Shown: positions 12,874 to 21,113 of the stretch, piece after piece
Numbering within the stretch: the first letter of the stretch is position 1
Layout of the letters: each line of letters opens with the position of its first letter
Assembly (NCBI RefSeq): GCF_921293095.1
Contig: NC_060253.1
Location: forward strand, 77,537,992-77,601,991
Length of the DNA stretch: 64,000 bases
From: Ischnura elegans
Lineage: Eukaryota > Arthropoda > Insecta > Odonata > Coenagrionidae
Direction of reading: 5' to 3'
Made by a program: the position numbers and the translations under genes
Notes under the pieces: model-generated
The model's database searches: none
Seen by the model: only the letters and a program-made list of their open reading frames with translations
What the model was told of the DNA's origin: nothing

Positions 12874-13107
12874 AGGCCGTTTTACACGTGGCACGGAATT
12901 GCGCAGGTTACAGCTGCATTAATTTCTATAATGGCGCGGAATTGAGTGAATGCATGAACGAAATAAGAACAGGGGGTATTTTGCCGTCTCGCATCCACGC
13001 ATTCTCGCATGTGTTCTTGCAATTCACCGCTTTAAACGACACAATTTTGATTCCACCTTCGCACGTATGTCAGATTGCGCAATTCCGTGTACCGTGTAAA
13101 ACGGCCT
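12874..13107. mobile_element. MITE with TAA target duplication (PIF/Harbinger-like)
   Basis: A 234-bp element that begins AGGCCGTTTTACACGTGGCA and ends with the inverted form GTACCGTGTAAAACGGCCT. The terminal inverted repeats are about 35 bp, including GGAATTGCGCA. TAA flanks it on both sides (12871-12873 and 13108-13110), a 3-bp duplication typical of the PIF/Harbinger superfamily. A 125-codon ORF spans it but is just read-through of non-coding DNA. The superfamily call rests on TSD length only. Confidence 0.8.
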
Positions 13108-13563
13108 TAATGGAATGAGTTTTTCGTGAAGGGTATTTTTGAGGGTCCGTGGAGGAAAGTCGGTTGAAAGGGGATGGGACGAAGGAGCTGTATTTTTATA
13201 TCATTTCAAAGCAGGATCCCAGCGGTTGCTGATTTTTTATCCACAGCACGCGAAGTATACCCGAAAATCAACATCAACCGATGTGATGACCCGCGAAAAC
13301 TTCAACGAAAAAATAACAAGGTCAAAATGTTCAATATATCAGAGCAAAGGTTTTAGAGGATTTTTCGCAATTAGCCGTCAATAATTACCTGGGACAAAGC
13401 GAAAGCAAAATCCTTCTCACTATTTTCAATTCGGCGTTAACAATAAATTGACAAACAACAACAAACTATGAGGCCGGTCTTCACTCAAAATTGCCTTATG
13501 ACGTCATCTACTAATCGGGCGTTGATTTTTGCCCGCGAGGAGTTTGGAAAAACGGAAAAATAA

Positions 13564-14457
13564 TGTGGACCAAACGGTGCAGAAGCAAGAATAAGAAAAT
13601 GGGTGAGACAAGGTTGTGCGCTTTCCCCCTTAATTTTTAATGTTTACATAAAGAAAGCCATCAATGAAATCAAGGAAAAAGCTTCGGGTGTCAATATCCA
13701 CGGAGAAAAAATTAACATGCTGCGATTTGCTGACGACATAGCAGTCACAGCCGAGACAGAGAAGGATTTGAAGAAGACGTTGACAAAGATGGAAAGGACA
13801 ATGGCCAGATATCAGCTGAGTATCAACAAAAAGAAGACTAAGATATTAGTTTGCAGCAAAAGAGAGGAGGCTAAAACAAATATCAACCTAGGAAAGCATA
13901 AGCTTGAAGAGGTGAACGAGTTCTCTTACCTGGGAAGCCGAATTACCAGCGATGGACGGAGCAAGAAAGAAATACACAGTAGAATAGCGCAGGCTAAGAG
14001 GGCTTTCTACAAAAAGAAGAATCTTCTTACAGCTGAAAATACCAGCATAGAAGTAAGGAAACAGTTCATCAGATGCCACATATGGAGTATGTTTCTCTAT
14101 GGAAGCGAGGCTTGGGCGTTGACAGCAGCAGAGAAGTCAAGAGTGGAAGCATTCGAAATGTGGTGCTACCGAAGAATGATGAAGATAAAATGGATTCACC
14201 GTGTGAGAAACGAGGAAGTGCTAAGAAGAGTGGGAGAAAAGAGAAACCTCCTAAAAACCTTATGCAGAAGAAGGGACAACTTAGTTGGACACATTTTAAG
14301 GCACGATGGTCTGATGAAGACAATCGTTGAAGGACTAGTGGAAGGGAAAAAGGGCAAGGGACGGCCCCGAATGAGTTATACAGGACAGGTTATAAAGGAT
14401 GTAAAAGAGAAGAAATATGTAGCTATGAAAATATTAGCGGATAGGAGAGAGAAATGA
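13564..14457 (+). pseudogene. 5'-truncated non-LTR retrotransposon reverse transcriptase (RTE-like)
   Basis: This encodes the C-terminal part of a LINE polyprotein. The frame is open from 13564, right after an in-frame TAA, to 14457. The first visible RT motif is VRQGCALSP, followed by FADDIAVTAETEKD, which holds the catalytic Asp pair. The thumb contains FSYLGSRITSDGR and YGSEAWAL, and the basic tail runs GLVEGKKGKGRPRM. The endonuclease and the N-terminal half of RT are missing, so the copy is dead on arrival but little decayed. The stop after RREK looks like a small frameshift, because the next bases in another frame continue the family tail (RATSNQS-like). No ATG fits a real start, and the first in-frame candidate at 13603 is GTG. 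The element lies inside the satellite, which continues on both sides. Confidence 0.85.
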
Positions 14458-14513
14458 AGAGCTACGTCAAACCAATCTTAGGATCTTTGACTAATGATGA
14501 TGATGATGATGTG
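14458..14513 (+). repeat. LINE 3' tail with (ATG)n
   Basis: Short 3' end of the LINE: AACCAATCTTAGGATCTTTG, then a GATGATGATGATGATG run, after which satellite sequence resumes at TTTTAAATGAAGAG. Similar ends occur at 40815-40878 and, on the minus strand, at 56512-56560. They mark copies of the same family. Confidence 0.75.
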
Positions 14514-15487
14514 TTTTAAATGAAGAGAAAAATTTCAAACTCTACCAAAATTGAAATTTTTAAAATACTTTAAGCGAGCTCTCTCACTTTCTCATCTTCA
14601 ACTCGCCTTTTCGGCTTGCCACCCTCTACTTTTAAGCCTCATCGTCATCATTTTTGGAAGAAACGCTATATGGCTTAAAAAACTACTCCAAACCACGCGA
14701 GCCCGAGGCCATTCACCGTCCGAAAATAGCCCATGACGTCATCAACTTATATGGAATCCATTGGGAGTCGATTTTTCATGGGAAATATCCGGAGGTGGAT
14801 CGAAAATACGGCAAATGCTCGTCTATGAATAAAATGATACGGAAAATGTTTCAAACTCTACCACAATTGACAATTTTTAAAAAACCTTTGATCGAAGTCA
14901 TGCACTTTCCAATCCTCAACTCGCCTTTTCCGTAACAACCCTTTACCTTTTAGTGTCATCGTGAATAATTTGGGAAGGAATCTCTAAATGGATTGAAAAA
15001 CAGCAACAAAGCACGAAGAACCGAGGCGGATCACCGCTCAGAAATTAGCTCATGACGTCATCGACTTATGTGAAATCGATCTGGAGTCGATTTCACGTCA
15101 TTTATTTCTGGATGCGCACCGAAAAATGGAAAAATACGGGTTTTTAAATAAAAAATACGGAAAATATTTCGACAATTTTTAAAAAAGCAGTAGTGAGCTC
15201 ATTCACTTTCCCATCTTCAACTCACCTTTTCTGTTGCCACCCTTTACTTTTAGGTCTCATCATCAATATTTTATTAAGAAATTGCTTAATAGGTTGAAAA
15301 ATAACAATAAACCATGCGATACCGAGGCGGTTAACTTCTAGAAATTAGCCCGTGACGTCATCATTGTATGTTGAATCAATTTGGAGTCGATTTTTCGTCG
15401 TAAATAACTGGAGGCGAACCGAGAAACAGAAACATACGGGTATTTAAATAAAAATACGTTAAAAATTTCATACTCTGTCATAATTGA

Positions 15488-16022
15488 GGATCCTACAGGG
15501 TCAAGGGGGAACGGTGCATTTTTTTATTTTTAGAGATTAGTTCAGATAATGGTTGGTGGGGTACAAAATAGGCGGATTTAGGTGGGGCATGGGGGAACTT
15601 ACCCCCCCAGATGCTTAAAAAGTAGACAAAATTTTTATACGGTTAACATTACGCTCATTATGTTTTGTGTATTAAGTAATCACTTAATTTCATTAGCACT
15701 ACGTATTATGCAATAATTTAATTTCATTTAAATGACTTTAATGCTAAAATAAATAGAATATATCGTACGGTAATTGTTGTATCTTGTTTTCCCCATAAAA
15801 AATCCTGGATTCGCCCCTTGGGTACAAAATAATGCTGTGGCAAAGGAATATGAGTGAATCACTGATACATATAGATTCAGTGATTTACATGTATCTATTT
15901 GTTATTACAGTACTGTGTCCCCAAACAACCATTATCGGTACTTACCTCACAAAAATAAAAAGTTTCAAAAATAAAAAGAAAAGTAAAAGTACCTACTTTT
16001 CCCCTTGACTTCTTAGGTCCCC
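15488..16022. mobile_element. TIR-MITE family B copy 1, with nested insertion
   Basis: Outer ends are GGATCCTACAGGG at the left and the inverse CTTCTTAGGTCCCC at the right. Inside, AGATAATGGTTGGTGGGGTA is mirrored near 15920-15950 by CCCCAAACAACCATTATCGG. AATTGA flanks it at 15482-15487 and 16023-16028, which fits a target duplication within the satellite. Removing the nested element leaves about 284 bp, matching the other copies at 32364-32612 and 53981-54252. Non-coding. Confidence 0.8.
15571..15821. mobile_element. MITE nested inside the family B MITE
   Basis: The decamer GTACAAAATA occurs at 15561-15570 and again at 15822-15831, bracketing a segment that starts GGCGGATTTAGGTGGGG and ends with the rough inverse CCTGGATTCGCCCCTTGG. 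That arrangement indicates insertion into the MITE with a target duplication of 8-10 bp. It is non-coding and AT-rich inside. The superfamily is probably hAT, judging by duplication length. Confidence 0.7.
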
Positions 16023-16099
16023 AATTGACTTTTTTATTTAAGAGCGAGTACATTCACATTCCCATCTCGATTTGCGGTTGCCACCCTTTACTTTTAAGC

Positions 16100-16420
16100 T
16101 TTATCATCATCGTCATCATTCTTCTCATTTGCTCTCATCGTCCCAGCCAAGCTCTTCACCTTCTTCCTCCTCTGAATCAGCACCACCAAACTATTCCATT
16201 AATTTTCCATTCCTCCATCTCCTTCCTCATTCTCCCTTTTCCCTTCAACCTCTCCACGACAAACATTTTCCACCCTTCTTCACTTCAAAGACGCTCCCTC
16301 CTTCTACCCTCTAAAACCCACCCCCAACTCCTCCATTCCCCATCCTCTCAAATTCCCACTCTGCGTAAACAACACCATTAAACTCCCTTATAATAACCCT
16401 CCAAGGCTCCCCTTGATCGA
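16100..16420 (+). repeat. Polypyrimidine (C+T)-rich strand-asymmetric block
   Basis: The plus strand is strongly depleted in G, with long C/T runs such as CTTCTTCCTCCTCTGAATC. Two overlapping ORFs (118 and 80 codons) here contain only Ser/Pro/Leu/His-rich low-complexity peptide, so coding is not supported. It lies directly after the last partial satellite monomer. Confidence 0.6.
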
Positions 16421-17212
16421 TTCACGTGGATCCCCAAAGACACGGCCTTATTCCATCACCGCTGGAATAACGCCCTGAAGTTCAGCGCTCAAGTGACACG
16501 CTATGGCTTTATCTCACGCGCCCTCATAAACTGATTTCTTTTTTGTTAACAGTACTCGGCTTTCACTCGATCCCTTATGGAGGCTTTAAACGTATGTCGA
16601 TGTTCTTATCTTCTATATTATTTCCACCGTATAGATACCTTTTTCTCAACTTATACGCAACCACACTCTACAAATGAGGTACCAAAATGCACAGAATTTA
16701 TAAGAGAATATGCGACGGCATATCTTACTTCCTAAATATTGCTATTGTTTCCTAAAATTGGCTTTTAAATAATTTAAAAAAAACAAAAGCCAGTAAATAT
16801 TCCTGACGTTAACGCGCACAAACTGATACATTTGTTCATTTGCAACAATATCTCGCATTCATTAAATAACTTTTATCAAAATGCGGCTGATTCCACATTC
16901 AAGTCTCCTGTTGATACGTAAACATGAGTCATCATGTGCGTTTGACAGAGGATAGTGTAATTATTTCCAATGTTGTGTTTAAAGAGGTCCTCTGACCTCA
17001 ATTTGTACATGAACATTCCAATTAAATTTGTACATAAGACCCTGCCTTTTTTTTCTACGTTTTAAAATTAGAAACGCGCCTATCCCTCTGTGGACCTGCA
17101 TTGAAAAGAGCGGGGGAAGCCTGCTGGGAGCGGGTGCAGCACGCTCGTCAAGCTAAATTAAAGCTAAGGAGAACATGGTTTGGTTGTTTATCACCAACTC
17201 ATAACTCTTAAC
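16421..17212. other. Nothing recognised
   Basis: Mixed sequence. A short GC-balanced patch at 16430-16510 has no identifiable coding frame. Confidence 0.45.
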
Positions 17213-17590
17213 ATGTCATAACTTTTTGATTTACCATATAAAACTCGTGAAGTAATAATTAAAGGTTTATAAACATATCACATTCAAAACAGTTGAACTA
17301 ATTTAACTCGTAGCATTCAACGATTAAGTATGATGTACCTATTTTCCACTAGTAACGGTACCTGTGGCGACAATTTTAAAGCATAAGAGAGCATTTCTCT
17401 ATTATCCATCATCAAGTTATGACTTTTATTGCTACCCATATAAACCTCGTGAAGTGAGAATTAAAGGTTTAGAAAAAATTCAAATGCAAAATAATTGAAC
17501 TAATTCAACTAGTAGCATTCAACAAATTACTATTATATCTCTGTTTTGAACAAGGAGAATTACCATAGTTGACGATATTTTTTGTCAACG
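17213..17590. repeat. Two-copy tandem repeat, 203-bp period
   Basis: ACTCGTGAAGTAATAATTAA near 17243 recurs as CCTCGTGAAGTGAGAATTAA near 17446, followed in both copies by AGGTTTA and GAACTAATT-AACT-GTAGCATTCAAC. The copies are clearly diverged. Non-coding. Confidence 0.75.
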
Positions 17591-18053
17591 AGGATAAAAT
17601 AATACTCAAAGCCAACATTTTTTTAAACTTTGGACCGCAATAACAACATACACTTGTCTACCGAGTAAAATCAATTTCATAACAGCTTAAAAATAACAAT
17701 TAGGCGAACCCCGGGCAGAATGGGATATCAAGTTCATAACATTAAGAAAACAAGCACAAAACGGTTTAATAAATTTACCTCACATTTTTAATAGACATAT
17801 AAAAATGTAGTGAACACAAAAATACAATAGTAGAGTAGAAAAAAATCTTAATTTTATATTTTTCACAAAGGCAAAAAATTATGTCATTTGCCCCGTTATG
17901 CCCCTGGTATGAGGCGGAATATGGTAGTGTAAAATGAATGGTAAAAACAAATTAAGTGGATAAAACAAAAAAAAACTCTAATAGTATGTTCTTGTCTCTT
18001 GATTTGAATGAATTCTTAGGTGCAATACACGTTTACCTAGTCTGTTTTGAAGC
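17591..18053. other. Probable 3' flank of the zinc-finger exon
   Basis: AT-rich sequence just downstream (minus-strand sense) of the stop at 18054. It includes GGGGCATAACGGGGCAAATG on the minus strand near 17885-17905. No clear polyadenylation signal was fixed. Confidence 0.35.
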
Positions 18054-18293
18054 CTAATCACAACATTCACATTCAAGCATATAATCATCTGCTTCGCTAT
18101 TCACTCCTGCACACAAATTGTGAGCCCACTTCTTGCAAATGGAACATGCGTTCAACTGATTTTGAGAGGAAATCGCCGCAGTATAAACATGGAGTTGCCT
18201 CTTCATCCCATCATTCTTTTTTCCATTTATTCTTAATTCCGCGTTCCTTCCCACCCATTTTTCCTCAAGAACACGTTTAGGCTTACCTAGCAA
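18054..18293 (-). CDS. Terminal exon with C-terminal PHD-like zinc finger, transposase-derived type
   Basis: An 80-codon open segment ending in TAG. The last 30 residues hold Cys50-x2-Cys53, Trp56-Ala-His58, Cys61 and Cys75-x2-Cys78, a compact C2-HC-C2 zinc-binding pattern (ACSICKKWAHNLC, then ECECC). Such fingers occur at the extreme C-terminus of pogo/Tigger-type and related DDE transposases, and of host genes derived from them. The preceding 45 residues are basic, including LGKPKRVLEEKW. The open segment starts exactly after a convincing 3' splice site on the minus strand (branch-like TGACTAATC, then TTTTTGGTCCTCAG at 18294). Reading as an exon therefore fits phase 0, and there is no Met at the start. 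Upstream exons were not found. It may be a relic of a transposon or the last exon of a domesticated gene. Zinc binding is inferred from residue spacing. Confidence 0.55.
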   Translation of the reverse strand: MLGKPKRVLEEKWVGRNAELRINGKKNDGMKRQLHVYTAAISSQNQLNACSICKKWAHNLCAGVNSEADDYMLECECCD

Positions 18294-19340
18294 CTGAGGA
18301 CCAAAAATAATGATTAGTCAGATGTTCGATGATAAGAAAAGAACGATGATTGGACATACTTCAAATACATACATACAATCGCTGTAATTTAAACACATAC
18401 ATATGACTTACCATGATTACAAAATCGTCCGAAGTTTAAAAGCAACAGATAAAATTCATTCAACTCACAGTTCGCGTGTTAACACTCAATGGACTAAATA
18501 AACATATCTACAGAAGATGAGTACTAATAAGTTATGTATTTTCAATACTCTCTAATAGTAAAGAGGACCTCCTAAACGCGAAAAAACCCGATTCACATTC
18601 TCCGGCCCCAGCCCCGGCCCCCGTTCCACCCCGCGATTAGACCAACTCCAAACACCCCAACGAACCATTTGAACAAAATAATCCATTAACGCTTACAAAT
18701 TCTGTCACTCACGATATATTTTTTGGGAATGATTTTCATATTTTTACACAACAAAATTTCTATCATAACGGAATTTTTACTGTATTAATTAAAAATCCAG
18801 AATGATGATGAAACTTGAGCAATTATTTGCTGGCATAAAATGAAGGATCATAGATAACCACAGACAAGAAACGCACTACGGAATGGGACTGGAAGATATA
18901 TTGCAATGAATTGCAGGGATCCAGGACTTGAAAGGTTACCACGCCTCCTATAGGATTTACGAAAGCTGTATGTCATCCATTCTCCCGGGAAAATTCATAA
19001 AAAGTAATTTTCTCACCCGATTTGGGTCAAAAATCAGACGCATCCTATTGCCGCAAAATACTTAACGAGGATCAACGGGTGTTGAGAAGAAAGAAACTGG
19101 TCATTTATCTTTTGGACATAAAAAGCTGGAGAAATGTAAGTAATAATAACTCACTCAATGTTATTCGATCCAAGGGTTGGTTTGGATGGGTGAGGGTAGA
19201 GGTACTCCAAACATAGTCACACGTAAATCACTTTTAGGATAGGGCTATATCTTTTCCCTAAGCCACCTAGAACTTTGAGGATTGCAAATAAAGTATGCAT
19301 TCTGAAAAAGGCCACTCCAGAGATTTGAATCATTCGATAG
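18294..19340. other. Possible upstream intron, otherwise nothing recognised
   Basis: If 18054-18293 is an exon, the minus-strand intron begins here. A small G+C patch (CGGCCCCAGCCCCGGCCCCC near 18601) stands out. No DDE transposase core was seen. Confidence 0.4.
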
Positions 19341-19590
19341 CCCAACGCTCTACCTACTTGGATACCATAATCCCCATGAACGATCGGCAATTCACAAATA
19401 TAATATTGGTAAATAGAAACTTAGCGGCAAAAGAACTATTCAAATTCAAACACTCAGAATAATGTACATTAGTCTGAGTGTTAGAATTTGAATAGTTCTT
19501 TTCCCGCTAAGTTTCTATTTACGAATATTATATTTGTGAATTGCCGATCGTTCATGGGGATTATGGTATCCAAGTATCTAAGCGTTAGGT
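19341..19590. mobile_element. 250-bp near-perfect foldback with tRNA-like ends
   Basis: Left arm 19341-19457 and right arm 19474-19590 are reverse complements with only a few mismatches, for example GAACGATCGGCAATTCACAA against TTGTGAATTGCCGATCGTTC. The 16-bp centre contains the palindrome AATGTACATT. On the minus strand the left end reads AAGTAGGTAGAGCGTTGGG, which resembles a tRNA A-box region. GATTCAAATCTC just outside it (about 19320-19332) resembles a weak B box. The right end carries the mutated mirror copy. It may therefore be two opposed halves of a tRNA-derived SINE, or a foldback MITE. Non-coding. Confidence 0.8.
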
Positions 19591-20744
19591 ATATTTACTA
19601 ATTTTAGACAAAAGGAATAGCCTAAGCAATATACCTATATGTCTAATACAGACACGAGTTCCAGGCGAAAAAACGACGATTCATTTACACGCAAACCCAA
19701 ATAATTAACGTAAATTATTCCGAAATTTTAAAAATTCTTAATCAGTCTCAAAAAAACGAGTCAATGGAAATTCAACTTCGCTGAGAGGCAAAGGGTCTAT
19801 CTATTAAAATGTTGAGCTCGAGAGGTAAATCCCGAATCAATTGGCAATATGTTCCATCTAATGAAATATCTTATATGACAGAGGAATTTCACACGTTAAA
19901 TATCGCAGCTCCACAAAGTGTCTTTTTAAAGTGCAGCAATGGGACCTCACGGATATCTTTAGTATTATGTGACACTGAATGCATAAATCTTGGAGAATTA
20001 TAAGAATTTATAAGAAGAGAATTATATTATATGTCAGACAATAAGGCGACCACATAGAAGTCCCACGGCGCTATCATCAAATACAGTTAAGTAAAGGTGA
20101 AAAAAATTAGATTTTCGTTCACATTCTATTGTCATTTTTAATAGCTCATTAATCATGAGGATAGATAATTTAATAAAATACCATTTCATTGAAATCAACT
20201 AATCCGTTTCAATCCGAAATATTCTTCCCACGACAATTGTAGTGAAACTAGGCAGGTCGTTTTTCATAATAAGATCAGTCTTTTAAGAGAAGAATAAAAA
20301 TGATAAAAATTATTCACCACTTATTCAAGGCCTTGATCACAGCAAGAACTTTTAAAGGCAAAGTTAAAAAGGAAAGCTCCAGTCTTCCAGGCCGTTCTTT
20401 CAGAAAACTTAAGAAACCAATCGCCCACAAAGTTTTTAGCGGTCTTCTTTTCTATTTCCATATCAGCTATCTTCTATAGATAAACATATATCATTCACCC
20501 ATTCAACATATAACAATATGGACTAATAAGATGCGATAGAAATCTTTACTGCGATTGCCTCTCTTATTCCAGATGTCTTCGCAACCTTAAGTGTGACGCA
20601 TGCATACATTTTTTAACGTTTTGGCATTAACATTTTTAACGTTTACTCGAAGTTTAACGTGTCTCGAAGTTGGATCTGATATCCGCTATTATGTACGTTC
20701 AGACCCTGCCGGCCCTCCATAGGAGCAGCATAAAGATGTTTAAA
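19591..20744. other. Nothing recognised
   Basis: AT-rich sequence. A 64-codon plus-strand ORF at 19809 has no domain. No RNA gene seen. Confidence 0.5.
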
Positions 20745-20790
20745 TAATAAATAAAATCGAACAAACTATGTATAATCCACCAATTTATTT
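20745..20790 (+). repeat. 46-bp inverted repeat, left of the LINE
   Basis: It contains CGAACAAACTATGTATAATC and CCACCAATTTATTT. It is the reverse complement of 24178-24223 at 45 of 46 positions. It abuts the T run (20788-20796) that marks the polyadenylated 3' end of the minus-strand LINE. Confidence 0.9.
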
Positions 20791-21113
20791 TTTTTTAATA
20801 ATAATATATAATTTATTCCATTTACAATCAAATATTACATTTTAGAACATACTTAAATATTTTGGAATATATAGGTACCCCTTTTAGTAGTTTTGGGGCT
20901 ACCATCATAAACTTTTTACATAGGTCTGGTGCTAGCACACATGAGAAGTAAAATTTCTTTGTATTCAGTTATTTGTTCTATTGCCGATTGCATTCATTAT
21001 TACGAAACGTATTTCAAATATTTGGACAAGGATAACTATTTTTCTTATTTTTCTTATATAAACGCATAATTACATACATAGAATATACAATATACCTTTT
21101 ATTGTAAACTTTT
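20788..21113 (-). other. LINE 3' UTR and poly(A) end
   Basis: Downstream of the LINE stop codon. On the minus strand an AATAAA (20812-20817) is followed about 20 nt later by an A run (T run at 20788-20796). That is the expected polyadenylated 3' end of a jockey/CR1-like retrotransposon. No other ORF. Confidence 0.7.

Larger units (their letters stand above)
13440..16110. repeat. Satellite array, about 300-320 bp monomer, interrupted by insertions
   Basis: Recurring landmarks define the monomer: CTACCAAAATTGAAATTTTT, then CATCTTCAACTCGCCTTTT, then CCCTTTACTTTTA with CATCATCAT-like sequence, then AACAACAAACCATGC, then TGACGTCATC, then GGAGTCGATTTTTC. TGACGTCA occurs at 13499, 14734, 15053 and 15353. 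The last three are spaced 319 and 300 bp. The first is separated by the LINE at 13564-14513, and subtracting the LINE leaves about one period. A partial monomer resumes at 16023 after the MITE at 15488-16022. Monomers are clearly diverged, so the array is old. Confidence 0.85.

Noticed and set aside
12741-13118. 125-codon plus ORF
   Set aside because: It runs across a MITE with clear terminal repeats and TAA duplication, so it is read-through of non-coding DNA.
16025-16381. 118-codon plus ORF
   Set aside because: It lies in a C+T-rich strand-asymmetric block and encodes low-complexity Ser/Pro/Leu/His peptide. The overlapping frame is equally open.
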